Below, in pieces: positions 1 through 6,192 of a stretch of 8,726 bases of DNA. The DNA is taken from NCBI GenBank assembly GCA_029934165.1, contig JAOZMU010000109.1, positions 1 to 8,726 on the forward strand, written 5' to 3'. Position numbers and translations under genes: made by a program. How positions within the stretch are numbered: the first letter of the stretch is position 1; each line of letters begins with the position of its first letter. The stretch is from Bacteroidales bacterium (lineage in GTDB: Bacteria; Bacteroidota; Bacteroidia; Bacteroidales; JAOZMU01). The notes under the pieces were generated by a model. The model had not been told where the DNA came from, ran no database searches, and saw nothing but the letters and a program-made list of their open reading frames with translations.

Positions 1-102
1 CTGCGCCGACATTGCCAAAAACGCAAGGCACGAGGCAACTACAAGCGGAAAGCCCTTATGCCGCCCTAAAAAAGGTGATAATTTTTTTATCCGCAAAAAC
101 AC
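1..102 (-). CDS. N-terminus of an exported protein, cut by left edge
   Basis: An open frame runs off the left edge on the minus strand. Read from a GTG at 102-100 it gives 34 codons: a basic start (MFLRIKK), then RHKGFPLVVASCLAFLAMSAQ split as RHKGFPLVV and ASCLAFLAMSAQ. This is a basic n-region, a hydrophobic core and an A-x-A-like end (AMSA before Q), as in a Sec signal peptide. The bases here are richer in GC than the flanking intergenic DNA, which fits coding sequence. There is no ATG start in frame; GTG at 102 or TTG at 96 are the possible starts. An ATG at 163-161 is out of frame by one base across a run of eight A (minus strand, 157-150). The mature protein is outside the window, so its function cannot be given. 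The gene is separated from rlmN by about 214 bases and is probably transcribed on its own. Confidence 0.5.
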   Translation of the reverse strand, partial: MFLRIKKLSPFLGRHKGFPLVVASCLAFLAMSAQ

Positions 103-316
103 GCATAACGCTTTTTTTAATGGAAATTGCTTTTTATGAGCAAATTCTGTTTTTTTTATTCATTATTAAGTAAGATAATTTTGTAGATTTTTCAGGTTTT
201 ATGACCAATTTTCGAGCCAAATATTATAAACAACTCATTGACAAGGCTTTACAAAGACTCCTGCTTGTCAATTGTTTCATAATAAAACAGTTTTTGCATC
301 AATTACGAACATAAAA
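103..316. other. Intergenic gap between rlmN and the left-edge gene
   Basis: This AT-rich spacer lies downstream of rlmN and upstream of the left-edge gene, both on the minus strand. It holds a long inverted repeat at 237-272 (listed separately). On the minus strand just after it is AATATTTG (about 226-219), one base from the Bacteroidota -7 box TAnnTTTG, but with no clear -33 partner. I see no small gene with a convincing start and protein-like translation. It probably contains the rlmN 3' end and the promoter of the left-edge gene. Confidence 0.5.
237..272 (-). terminator. Inverted repeat, possible rlmN terminator
   Basis: ATTGACAAG (237-245) pairs perfectly with CTTGTCAAT (264-272), a 9-bp stem. 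Inside the 18-base loop, CTTT and AAAG (247-256 region) can form a second short stem. It starts 45 bases after the rlmN stop codon, a usual place for a terminator. The run after it in the rlmN direction (TTGTTTATAATATTTGG) is only moderately T-rich, so this is not a textbook intrinsic terminator. It could also be a processed 3' end or a protein-binding site. Confidence 0.4.
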
Positions 317-1381
317 TTAATTGTTCTTTTTGTTTGCAAGTTGTCCACAGGCGGCAGCAATATCGTCTCCTCGGCTGCGTCGAACATTTACTATCATGTT
401 TTTACCCTCTAATAACTCGGCAAAAGAACGTAAGCGAGCTGGTGTTGTTTTCTCGAATTGAGAGTTTTCTGTCGGGTTGTAATCAATTATGTTCACCTTG
501 CATGGCACAATTCGACAAAATTTCGCAAATGTTTCTGCGTCTTTCAATGAGTCATTGAAGTTTTTCAAAATCAGATATTCAAACGTAACTCGGCTACCTG
601 TTTTTTCGTGAAAATATTCAACAGCCTCGGCTAGATTTTCGAGAGGTGCTGTTTTATTGAATGGCATCAATGCACTACGTTTCAGGTTTGTAGCAGTATG
701 TATAGAAACGGCTAAATTAAACCGGACTTTTTCGTCGGCAAGCTTACGAATGGCATTTGGGACTCCAATTGTGGAGAGTGTAATGCGTCGTGGCGACATT
801 GCAAATCCTTTTGGTGATGTTATTATATCAATGGCATCTAAGGTGTTATCGTAATTTAACAATGGTTCTCCCATTCCCATCAGAACGATGTTTGATAAAT
901 CTACCGAAAAATTGTCGTTTGCCAACGATTTGAGGGAAACTACCTGACGAAATATTTCGTAAGATGTTAAATTGCGTCGGAATTTCATTTTTCCGGTGGC
1001 ACAAAATGCACATCCAAGTTTACAGCCTACTTGGGTTGATATGCAAGCTGTTGCGCGGTTTGGGGCTTCGGTCGAAGCATCGCGGTCTGGAATTAAAACG
1101 CTTTCAACAAACTCTCCATCAACCAACTCGAAAGCCAATTTCATTGTTCCATCGCTGCTTTTTTGTATTTGAGCAATTTTAATCGCTGGTATTTTGAAAT
1201 TTAACTCTAATTTTTCGCGCAAATTTTTTGATAAAGAGGTCATTTCGTCAAAAGATGAAGCTCCTTTTTGCCACAGCCATTCCGAAATTTGTTTTGCGCG
1301 AAATGGTTTTTCGCCAAGTTTTTGAATACTATCCTTTAACTCGCTGTTAGTTAGAGTAGTAATATCAAATTTATTCTCCAT
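317..1381 (-). CDS. rlmN: 23S rRNA (adenine2503-C2)-methyltransferase RlmN
   Basis: The 354-residue product is a radical-SAM enzyme that methylates C2 of A2503 in 23S rRNA at the peptidyl transferase centre; in several bacteria the same enzyme also makes m2A37 in some tRNAs. An N-terminal helical domain (about 1-95, with KPFRAKQISEWLW near 25-37) is followed by the radical-SAM barrel. The cluster-binding motif C120-x3-C124-x2-C127 lies in VGCKLGCAFCATG. C113 and C345 match the two mechanistic cysteines, the latter in RGDDIAAACGQL, as expected for RlmN/Cfr. MGMGEPLLN (168-176), for SAM binding, is also present. The length is typical and nothing is missing. The ATG at 1381 gives the usual N-terminus. 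The gene follows the channel gene on the same strand after 76 bases that contain a hairpin repeat, so co-transcription is possible but unproven. The family residue assignments come from knowledge of E. coli RlmN. Confidence 0.97.
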   Translation of the reverse strand: MENKFDITTLTNSELKDSIQKLGEKPFRAKQISEWLWQKGASSFDEMTSLSKNLREKLELNFKIPAIKIAQIQKSSDGTMKLAFELVDGEFVESVLIPDRDASTEAPNRATACISTQVGCKLGCAFCATGKMKFRRNLTSYEIFRQVVSLKSLANDNFSVDLSNIVLMGMGEPLLNYDNTLDAIDIITSPKGFAMSPRRITLSTIGVPNAIRKLADEKVRFNLAVSIHTATNLKRSALMPFNKTAPLENLAEAVEYFHEKTGSRVTFEYLILKNFNDSLKDAETFAKFCRIVPCKVNIIDYNPTENSQFEKTTPARLRSFAELLEGKNMIVNVRRSRGDDIAAACGQLANKKNN

Positions 1382-1412
1382 TATTTATTGTTTGTTTATA
1401 AAAATTTATCAT

Positions 1413-1445
1413 TACGTTGGTGTGGCTTGAGGTCATTCCGACAGT
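1413..1445 (+). repeat. 33-base hairpin repeat, copy 1
   Basis: This copy lies between rlmN and the stop codon of the channel gene, 12 bases past that stop. It shares 26 of 31 aligned bases with the copy at 3714-3746, in the same orientation. The left arm (GTTGGTGTGGCTT, 1416-1428) is identical in both. Read as plus-strand RNA, 1416-1427 pairs with 1431-1442 around a UGA loop: seven Watson-Crick pairs, four G-U wobbles and one mismatch. On the minus strand the wobbles become A-C mismatches, so if it acts as RNA the plus strand is the likely sense. It has no T-run and is not an obvious terminator. Confidence 0.65.
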
Positions 1446-1457
1446 GGTAAACCTTGA

Positions 1458-3572
1458 TTAGTAATAAACAAGTATTGTGATGAATAGCATGCAAAACAGG
1501 ATTAGTGGCCAAAATATCAATTTTGCAAAGATGTTTTTTTCTTTGCTAATCAGATTTTCTTTCGTGTCTGAATATGCAAATAAGTTTAAGACTGTCAAGG
1601 CATTAAATAAATACAAGATAAAATAAAAAGACTCGAAGTAAACAACTCCTTTCGGTTCTAAAGAAGTTCTTAACGTAAAGTGTGTTAATAATATAGTGAA
1701 TAATAGTCCTGCTGATACTGCCATGAAGCCATCGTATGTGCTTGATGGTGTGGCAAGGACTTGGGCGTACATTAAAATTGCGATAACCAAGAATGGTAAT
1801 AAAATGGAAAGCAAAGGACTAACAATTTCGCGCCTTAGTTTTACTGTAAATGCCAATTCTTCGGATTGTTCCATACGACCACTGCCGGGTAATCCAAAAT
1901 TTGTGTCGTAACTCCTTGGGACATAACTAAAATAGCTTTCCTGAATTTCCCACGATGGCATTACCATGTTCTTGTCTAATCCTGGTTTCGATGATGGATT
2001 TATCAATTTATACGCCTCTAAATCTGGAGATAAAATAATATTCTTATTAAATTCTTCATGCTCTATCCTTATCCAAACATCTTTTTTATCAAAGGGATAT
2101 AAGTCATAATCAAAGGGTTGTTTAATGGTAATACCAAAAAACCACCCAAAAGTTTCCGTTGAATCTGCCAATTTTTTCTGATAAGCATCACTAATATAAA
2201 TAGCAGAGGCATCAGGAAAAACCACGCCTTGTCCAATCTTTTCTTTTTGCTCTGGTGTGTATTTTTGCCATACATATCCACTGACAAAAACAGCATCAGA
2301 CCCCTGAAATTCAATAGATTGAACTATGAGTCCGGTCGGAATAATTATTGGCTTTTCGGTACGACGCTCTGCCGCCAATTTTTCTTGCGAACGTAAAAAA
2401 TGATTTCGTCCAACTCTATTGACTATTTTTGTTGCATCTGTAACTTTTTCAGAAGGGTATTTATACGAGGCGTGCCACACTGTTATGGTTGCCGCAAAAC
2501 AAAGTAATGCACCCATGAAAAAAAATGGTATATTGCTTTTCTTGAATAAATAAATCCTAAACAAAAGTCCTAAAAACGAGAATATAAACAAAAAAACAAA
2601 AATCGTCAAAAGCATAGTTGTTTTTCTAATAGTCTCATTTTCAATCTTTAATTCCTCACTAGGGAAATTAGTTACCAAAGTCCAACCAGTAGAAGGGATT
2701 GTCATGTACATCACCCAAGATGTCTGCCCTGTGATTTCGTTAGAAACTTCCATTATGCCGGTTTTGTTTCCTTTGCCTTGCAATTTGTCGGAAATTTTTT
2801 TCAAGGAAGAGTGTTCTGGTTGTTTTGCAAGATCGAAAATGGACACCTGATTTGTTACGTAACTACTTATTGGGTGGGACAGAAAAACCCCCGTTTTTGA
2901 TAAAATATACCCATAGCCTGTTTTTCCCAGTCTGAGATTTGACATTATATTTTTAATCGAATCAATAGAAAAATCGCCAAAGGTTAAACCAATAGGATTT
3001 TTCTTTTGTTTTTTATCGGTTTCATTTTTATAAAAAGGAACAATAAAAGAGGTAAGAAATAGCCCAGTTGTAGCTTCCAAAAATGGCTCTGTCCATCCAG
3101 CTCCATCTCTGAAAGTGGCTATATACCAATCTTCTTTCGTATAATCGTAGATGTCATTTAGAAACATCATTGTATCTGCTCCTTGTTCTGTTCTTGTCGC
3201 GTAAGGGGCATATAATTCGACATTGTCTAAGTATTTACGTTTTTTATACGCTATTCCGGCACCTGCCAAATCCGAGGAAACTTTCAGGCTTTTAAGTAAT
3301 GCTCGCTTTCGATTCCAAACTTTACCGCTGGAAAGTTTTTTTTCAAAATCGAAGACTAAGTCTTTGACTTTCTTAAATCTAGCATCAAGCAGGTTAGCGG
3401 CTTTGTGAGTTTCTTTATCTGCAATTTTTCTAATTTCTTCTTGGCTAGTTTCGTTAAGATGAATTAAATCACGATACATAACGACAGATGAAATCAATGA
3501 AAAAACAGCAACAAGGCTCAAAAGAATGAAAAATAATATCTTGTGTTTTTGTAAAGTTGGAATGTTAAACAT
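1458..3572 (-). CDS. Cache-domain / pentameric ligand-gated ion channel fusion
   Basis: This 704-residue membrane protein has two sensor modules (numbering from the ATG at 3572; a TTG codon directly precedes it). A first membrane helix (11-33) leads to a double-Cache domain (about 38-310): DWY at 148-150, then WTEPFLEATTG, a GDFS strand (D200), GKTGYGYILSKTG and SHP. Helices 2 (319-342) and 3 (349-368) follow, joined by a short basic loop. Residues 375-580 read as a pLGIC extracellular domain with the Pro-loop YPFD (492-495), W435 and W541. The pre-M1 arginine (R581), M1 proline (P593), M2 (613-637), M3 (644-668), a short M3-M4 loop and M4 (682-704, with a proline) follow. Compared from memory with GLIC, YPFD and the M1-M4 layout align almost without gaps. 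The predicted role is a periplasmic, ligand-controlled ion channel in the inner membrane; ligand and ion are unknown. The glutamate two residues before W149 replaces the arginine of canonical amino-acid-binding dCache domains. No enzymatic or chemotaxis signalling domain is present. Confidence 0.85.
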   Translation of the reverse strand: MFNIPTLQKHKILFFILLSLVAVFSLISSVVMYRDLIHLNETSQEEIRKIADKETHKAANLLDARFKKVKDLVFDFEKKLSSGKVWNRKRALLKSLKVSSDLAGAGIAYKKRKYLDNVELYAPYATRTEQGADTMMFLNDIYDYTKEDWYIATFRDGAGWTEPFLEATTGLFLTSFIVPFYKNETDKKQKKNPIGLTFGDFSIDSIKNIMSNLRLGKTGYGYILSKTGVFLSHPISSYVTNQVSIFDLAKQPEHSSLKKISDKLQGKGNKTGIMEVSNEITGQTSWVMYMTIPSTGWTLVTNFPSEELKIENETIRKTTMLLTIFVFLFIFSFLGLLFRIYLFKKSNIPFFFMGALLCFAATITVWHASYKYPSEKVTDATKIVNRVGRNHFLRSQEKLAAERRTEKPIIIPTGLIVQSIEFQGSDAVFVSGYVWQKYTPEQKEKIGQGVVFPDASAIYISDAYQKKLADSTETFGWFFGITIKQPFDYDLYPFDKKDVWIRIEHEEFNKNIILSPDLEAYKLINPSSKPGLDKNMVMPSWEIQESYFSYVPRSYDTNFGLPGSGRMEQSEELAFTVKLRREIVSPLLSILLPFLVIAILMYAQVLATPSSTYDGFMAVSAGLLFTILLTHFTLRTSLEPKGVVYFESFYFILYLFNALTVLNLFAYSDTKENLISKEKNIFAKLIFWPLILFCMLFITILVYY

Positions 3573-3783
3573 CAAATTATGAATTAGTTATAATTAATTG
3601 CTAAATTAAAAACTTTGTTGCTAAATTACAGAATTTTCACTTTTTATTCTAATAATTTTCATTTATTTTTATCACTTAATATTATAATTTAGATTTCACA
3701 TATCAATGACACTACTGTTGGTGTGGCTTGAAGCCATACTGACAGTAATGATAATTTTTTATGAACAAACTCTAATTCAAGAA
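3573..3783. promoter_or_regulatory. Divergent control region with 11-base direct repeats
   Basis: This 211-base, very AT-rich gap separates the divergent channel and hydantoinase genes, so it must hold start signals for both. TTGCTAAATTA occurs twice, at 3598-3608 and 3618-3628, a 20-base period or about two helical turns, close to the channel gene start. That spacing could suit a dimeric regulator bound to one DNA face. The hairpin repeat (3714-3746) occupies the hydantoinase side. I found no exact TAnnTTTG box on either strand, so the promoters cannot be placed. Confidence 0.4.
3714..3746 (+). repeat. 33-base hairpin repeat, copy 2
   Basis: This is the more regular copy. Positions 3714-3728 pair with 3732-3746 along the full length as plus-strand RNA: 12 Watson-Crick pairs and three G-U wobbles, with a three-base TGA loop. 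Its core TGGCTTGAAGCCA is a perfect palindrome around one G. It lies 37 bases before the likely hydantoinase start, so it may sit in that gene's 5' leader. An ATG at 3706 is in frame with the hydantoinase, but the extra 26 codons would be encoded largely by this repeat and do not resemble the family, so I treat it as non-coding. Confidence 0.7.
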
Positions 3784-5166
3784 ATGAAACCTTTACTTAT
3801 TAAAAATTGCAGTCTTTCAACCGAAGAAAGTCAGAAATTTTCTGATATTCTTATTGAAGACGGGCTTATCATTGATATTAAAAATAAGATAAATTACGAA
3901 AATGCTATTGTAATTGATGCAAATCATAAGTTGATTACAGTGGCAGGTATTGACCCGCATGTGCATTTTCACTTAGAAACGGCAAATGGCTACTCCTCTG
4001 ATGATTTCTTTTCTGGGTCTAAAGCAGCCATAGCTGGAGGTACAACGATGGTAATTGATTTCGTTACCCCGCATAAAAACGAATCTCTTTTATCTGCCTT
4101 CAAAAAACGCCTAACAGAAACTCAAAATTCGTTAGTTGATTATTCGTTTCACATGAGTATAACTTCGTGGAAAAGTGAGTATAAAAATGAAATCAAAGAG
4201 TGTATCAAGCTCGGAATGACAACGTTTAAAGTTTATTTAGCCTACAAGAAAAACATAGGTCTGAGTGATTCTGAATTAATTGAAGTCCTTGAAACAGTGG
4301 GCATTAACGGTGGAATGGTTGTTGTCCATGCAGAGAATGGAGATATTATCGACAAGCTCGTCTCAAACAACGTGGCATCAGGGAATACAACTCCACAATA
4401 TCATGCTCTTTCGCGCCCTCCTGCTACTGAGTTTGAGGCAGTTAACAGAGTTCTTATCCTCGCCAAAATATTTTCTTGTCCAGTTTATTTCGTTCATCTT
4501 TCGACACCAGAAAGCATAGAACTGGTAATTAATGCCCGGAAAAATGGTCAATTGGCGTATATCGAATCATGTCCTCAGTATTTACTTCTCGACGACTCGG
4601 TTTATACTCAAAAATGGGGAAAAGCAGCACAGCACGTCATTAGCCCACCTATTCGCTCCGAAGGAAGCCGAAAAAAAATGTGGGAACACCTAATTGACAA
4701 TAATATAGATGTAGTTGCCACCGACCACTGCCCATTTATGCTGAAGACTCAAAAAGTACTTGGTAAAAACGATTTCAGCAAAATTCCGAATGGAGCTGGT
4801 GGTGTCGAACACAGAATGCAACTTCTTTATTCTAATAACATAGACGACAGGCTTATAGGCATTATGCAAGTTATTGATTTATGTGCAGTTCGCCCGTCAG
4901 AATTATTCGGATTGTCAGACCAAAAAGGCAAAATAAAAATAGGTTACGAAGCCGACTTAATTATCTGGAACACTGACAGTTCTGATATTATTTCGGTAGA
5001 AAACCATCATCAAAATTGCGATTTTAATATTTATGAAGGTTTCACGACAAAAATATCTCCAGAATTTGTGATAAAGTCTGGCAAAGTAGTATTCAAAAAT
5101 GGTCAATTTATTGAAAATAATTTAACAAAAGGTAGGTTTATTAAACGAAAATTGCCAAAGTTCTAG
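3784..5166 (+). CDS. hydA: Dihydropyrimidinase / D-hydantoinase
   Basis: The 460-residue product is a cyclic amidohydrolase of the metal-dependent TIM-barrel superfamily that opens dihydropyrimidine or hydantoin rings to N-carbamoyl amino acids in the cytoplasm. All metal ligands are present: H59 and H61 in DPHVHF, the lysine expected to be carboxylated K149 in TTFKVYLAYK, H182 in VHAENGD, H238 in VHLS, and D314 in ATDHCPF. Family motifs SCPQYLLLDDS, SPPIRSEG, IPNGAGGVEHRM and KIGYEADLIIW follow in order. Counting from the ATG at 3784, these residues fall within one position of those known for D-hydantoinases, which decides the start over upstream in-frame ATGs at 3706 and 3748. Allantoinase or dihydroorotase is less likely given the DDS and IPNG motifs. 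The exact substrate cannot be read from sequence. No carbamoylase or dihydropyrimidine dehydrogenase gene is adjacent. Its stop codon overlaps the stop of the convergent glycosyltransferase gene within CTAG. Confidence 0.9.
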   Translation: MKPLLIKNCSLSTEESQKFSDILIEDGLIIDIKNKINYENAIVIDANHKLITVAGIDPHVHFHLETANGYSSDDFFSGSKAAIAGGTTMVIDFVTPHKNESLLSAFKKRLTETQNSLVDYSFHMSITSWKSEYKNEIKECIKLGMTTFKVYLAYKKNIGLSDSELIEVLETVGINGGMVVVHAENGDIIDKLVSNNVASGNTTPQYHALSRPPATEFEAVNRVLILAKIFSCPVYFVHLSTPESIELVINARKNGQLAYIESCPQYLLLDDSVYTQKWGKAAQHVISPPIRSEGSRKKMWEHLIDNNIDVVATDHCPFMLKTQKVLGKNDFSKIPNGAGGVEHRMQLLYSNNIDDRLIGIMQVIDLCAVRPSELFGLSDQKGKIKIGYEADLIIWNTDSSDIISVENHHQNCDFNIYEGFTTKISPEFVIKSGKVVFKNGQFIENNLTKGRFIKRKLPKF

Positions 5167-6188
5167 TATTCACGAATAACATTATCAATCGCTTTAAGTT
5201 TGATTTTAAGCGACTTAAAATTACGGAACTCTACCAATAATTCCAGAATTATCGAATTATTTTTCCACAATTCTGCTATTATAATTTTTGTGTCTTTTTT
5301 TAATATCCAAATAATTAGTAATTTAAACACAATAAACAAAAAGCGCAAAATGTGCCACATCAACAAAAAAGACCATTTTGTTTTTAAAAAGGAAAGAAAT
5401 CCTTTTTTTTGCATACGCCTAATTTTCAGCTCATAAAGTAATAAATAGGGATACGCCTTTCCCATTCCTTTGTTTAGTTTTTTTATATAATTGAAAGAAA
5501 TTCGTGATGCCGGAATTTGATGAATAAATTTTAAATCTTTGATATATTGAACTTTATAGCCGTATAACACAAAAGCCTTACAAAGTTCAAAATCTTCGCC
5601 GGATGTAAGATTATTTCCTTTTCGTCCCGTTAAAATTGACTCAAAACCATGATGTATAACACTAAGGTACAGGTCTTTACGTATGGAAAGTCCTGCGCCA
5701 AACAAGCCAACCTCCGAGTGAAATGCGCTGGGAGGTTTGCCTAGTGCAAAATATGACTCGAACCGAAAAAACCAATTTGGAGGCTTTTTTTCAAATTTTG
5801 GTGTGCCTTGACCTCCAATGGCAGCAAGGTTTTTATTGGTTTCAAAAATTTGATTTGCAATTTTTAAGTAACTCTTATCCAACCAATTATCGTCATCGAC
5901 AAATACAATCAGATTATATTTAGCATTACGTATTCCTGTTTTGCGGGCATGAATTAATCCTGCATTATTTTCATTAACGATTGTAAGCAAAATTTTTGAC
6001 AACAAATTTTTCCAGAAATTTTCTACAAATTCAACAGTCGAGTCCGTTGAGGCATTATTTACTACCACTAATTCACAATCGCCGGTATAGTCTTGTTTAA
6101 TAATATGTTGAAGCGTTTTTTCAAGACGTTTTTCAGAATTATAACAACACATAACTATAGAAATTCCTGACCTGTTATCTGCTTTCAT
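5163..6188 (-). CDS. Family 2 glycosyltransferase, membrane-associated
   Basis: The 341-residue product (from the ATG at 6188; a TTG precedes it) has a GT-A fold of family 2. SIVMCCYNSEKRLEKTL near the N-terminus starts the nucleotide-sugar site, with VVVNNASTDST next. The DXD-type metal site is VDDDN (97-101), the acceptor-side segment GLFGAGLSIRKD is near 161-172, and the ED pair at 198-199 (SGEDFELC) supplies the probable catalytic base. A hydrophobic segment at about 272-296 probably anchors it to the inner membrane; the tail is basic and cytoplasmic. It probably adds a sugar to a cell-surface glycan, O-antigen-like chain or glycolipid; donor and acceptor are unknown. It lies 4 bases after the stop of the GT8-like gene, so the two are very likely co-transcribed and translationally coupled. 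Its base composition is visibly more AT-rich than rlmN, common for surface-glycan genes. Confidence 0.88.
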   Translation of the reverse strand: MKADNRSGISIVMCCYNSEKRLEKTLQHIIKQDYTGDCELVVVNNASTDSTVEFVENFWKNLLSKILLTIVNENNAGLIHARKTGIRNAKYNLIVFVDDDNWLDKSYLKIANQIFETNKNLAAIGGQGTPKFEKKPPNWFFRFESYFALGKPPSAFHSEVGLFGAGLSIRKDLYLSVIHHGFESILTGRKGNNLTSGEDFELCKAFVLYGYKVQYIKDLKFIHQIPASRISFNYIKKLNKGMGKAYPYLLLYELKIRRMQKKGFLSFLKTKWSFLLMWHILRFLFIVFKLLIIWILKKDTKIIIAELWKNNSIILELLVEFRNFKSLKIKLKAIDNVIREY

Positions 6189-6192
6189 CAAA

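Noticed and set aside
1458..3572. The membrane protein as a chemoreceptor, histidine kinase or cyclase with a Cache sensor.
   Set aside because: No HAMP, MCP signalling, kinase, GGDEF or cyclase motif is present; the C-terminal half has channel-type landmarks instead.
1413..3746. The repeats as integron attC sites around a gene cassette, because of the GTTGG start.
   Set aside because: GTTGGTG does not fit the GTTRRRY core, there is no paired core site, and no integrase is in the window.
5189..5213. A hairpin just after the hydantoinase stop (TCGCTT paired with AAGCGA) as a terminator.
   Set aside because: It has a mismatch in the stem, no T-run follows on either strand, and it lies in the coding sequence of the GT2 gene's C-terminus.
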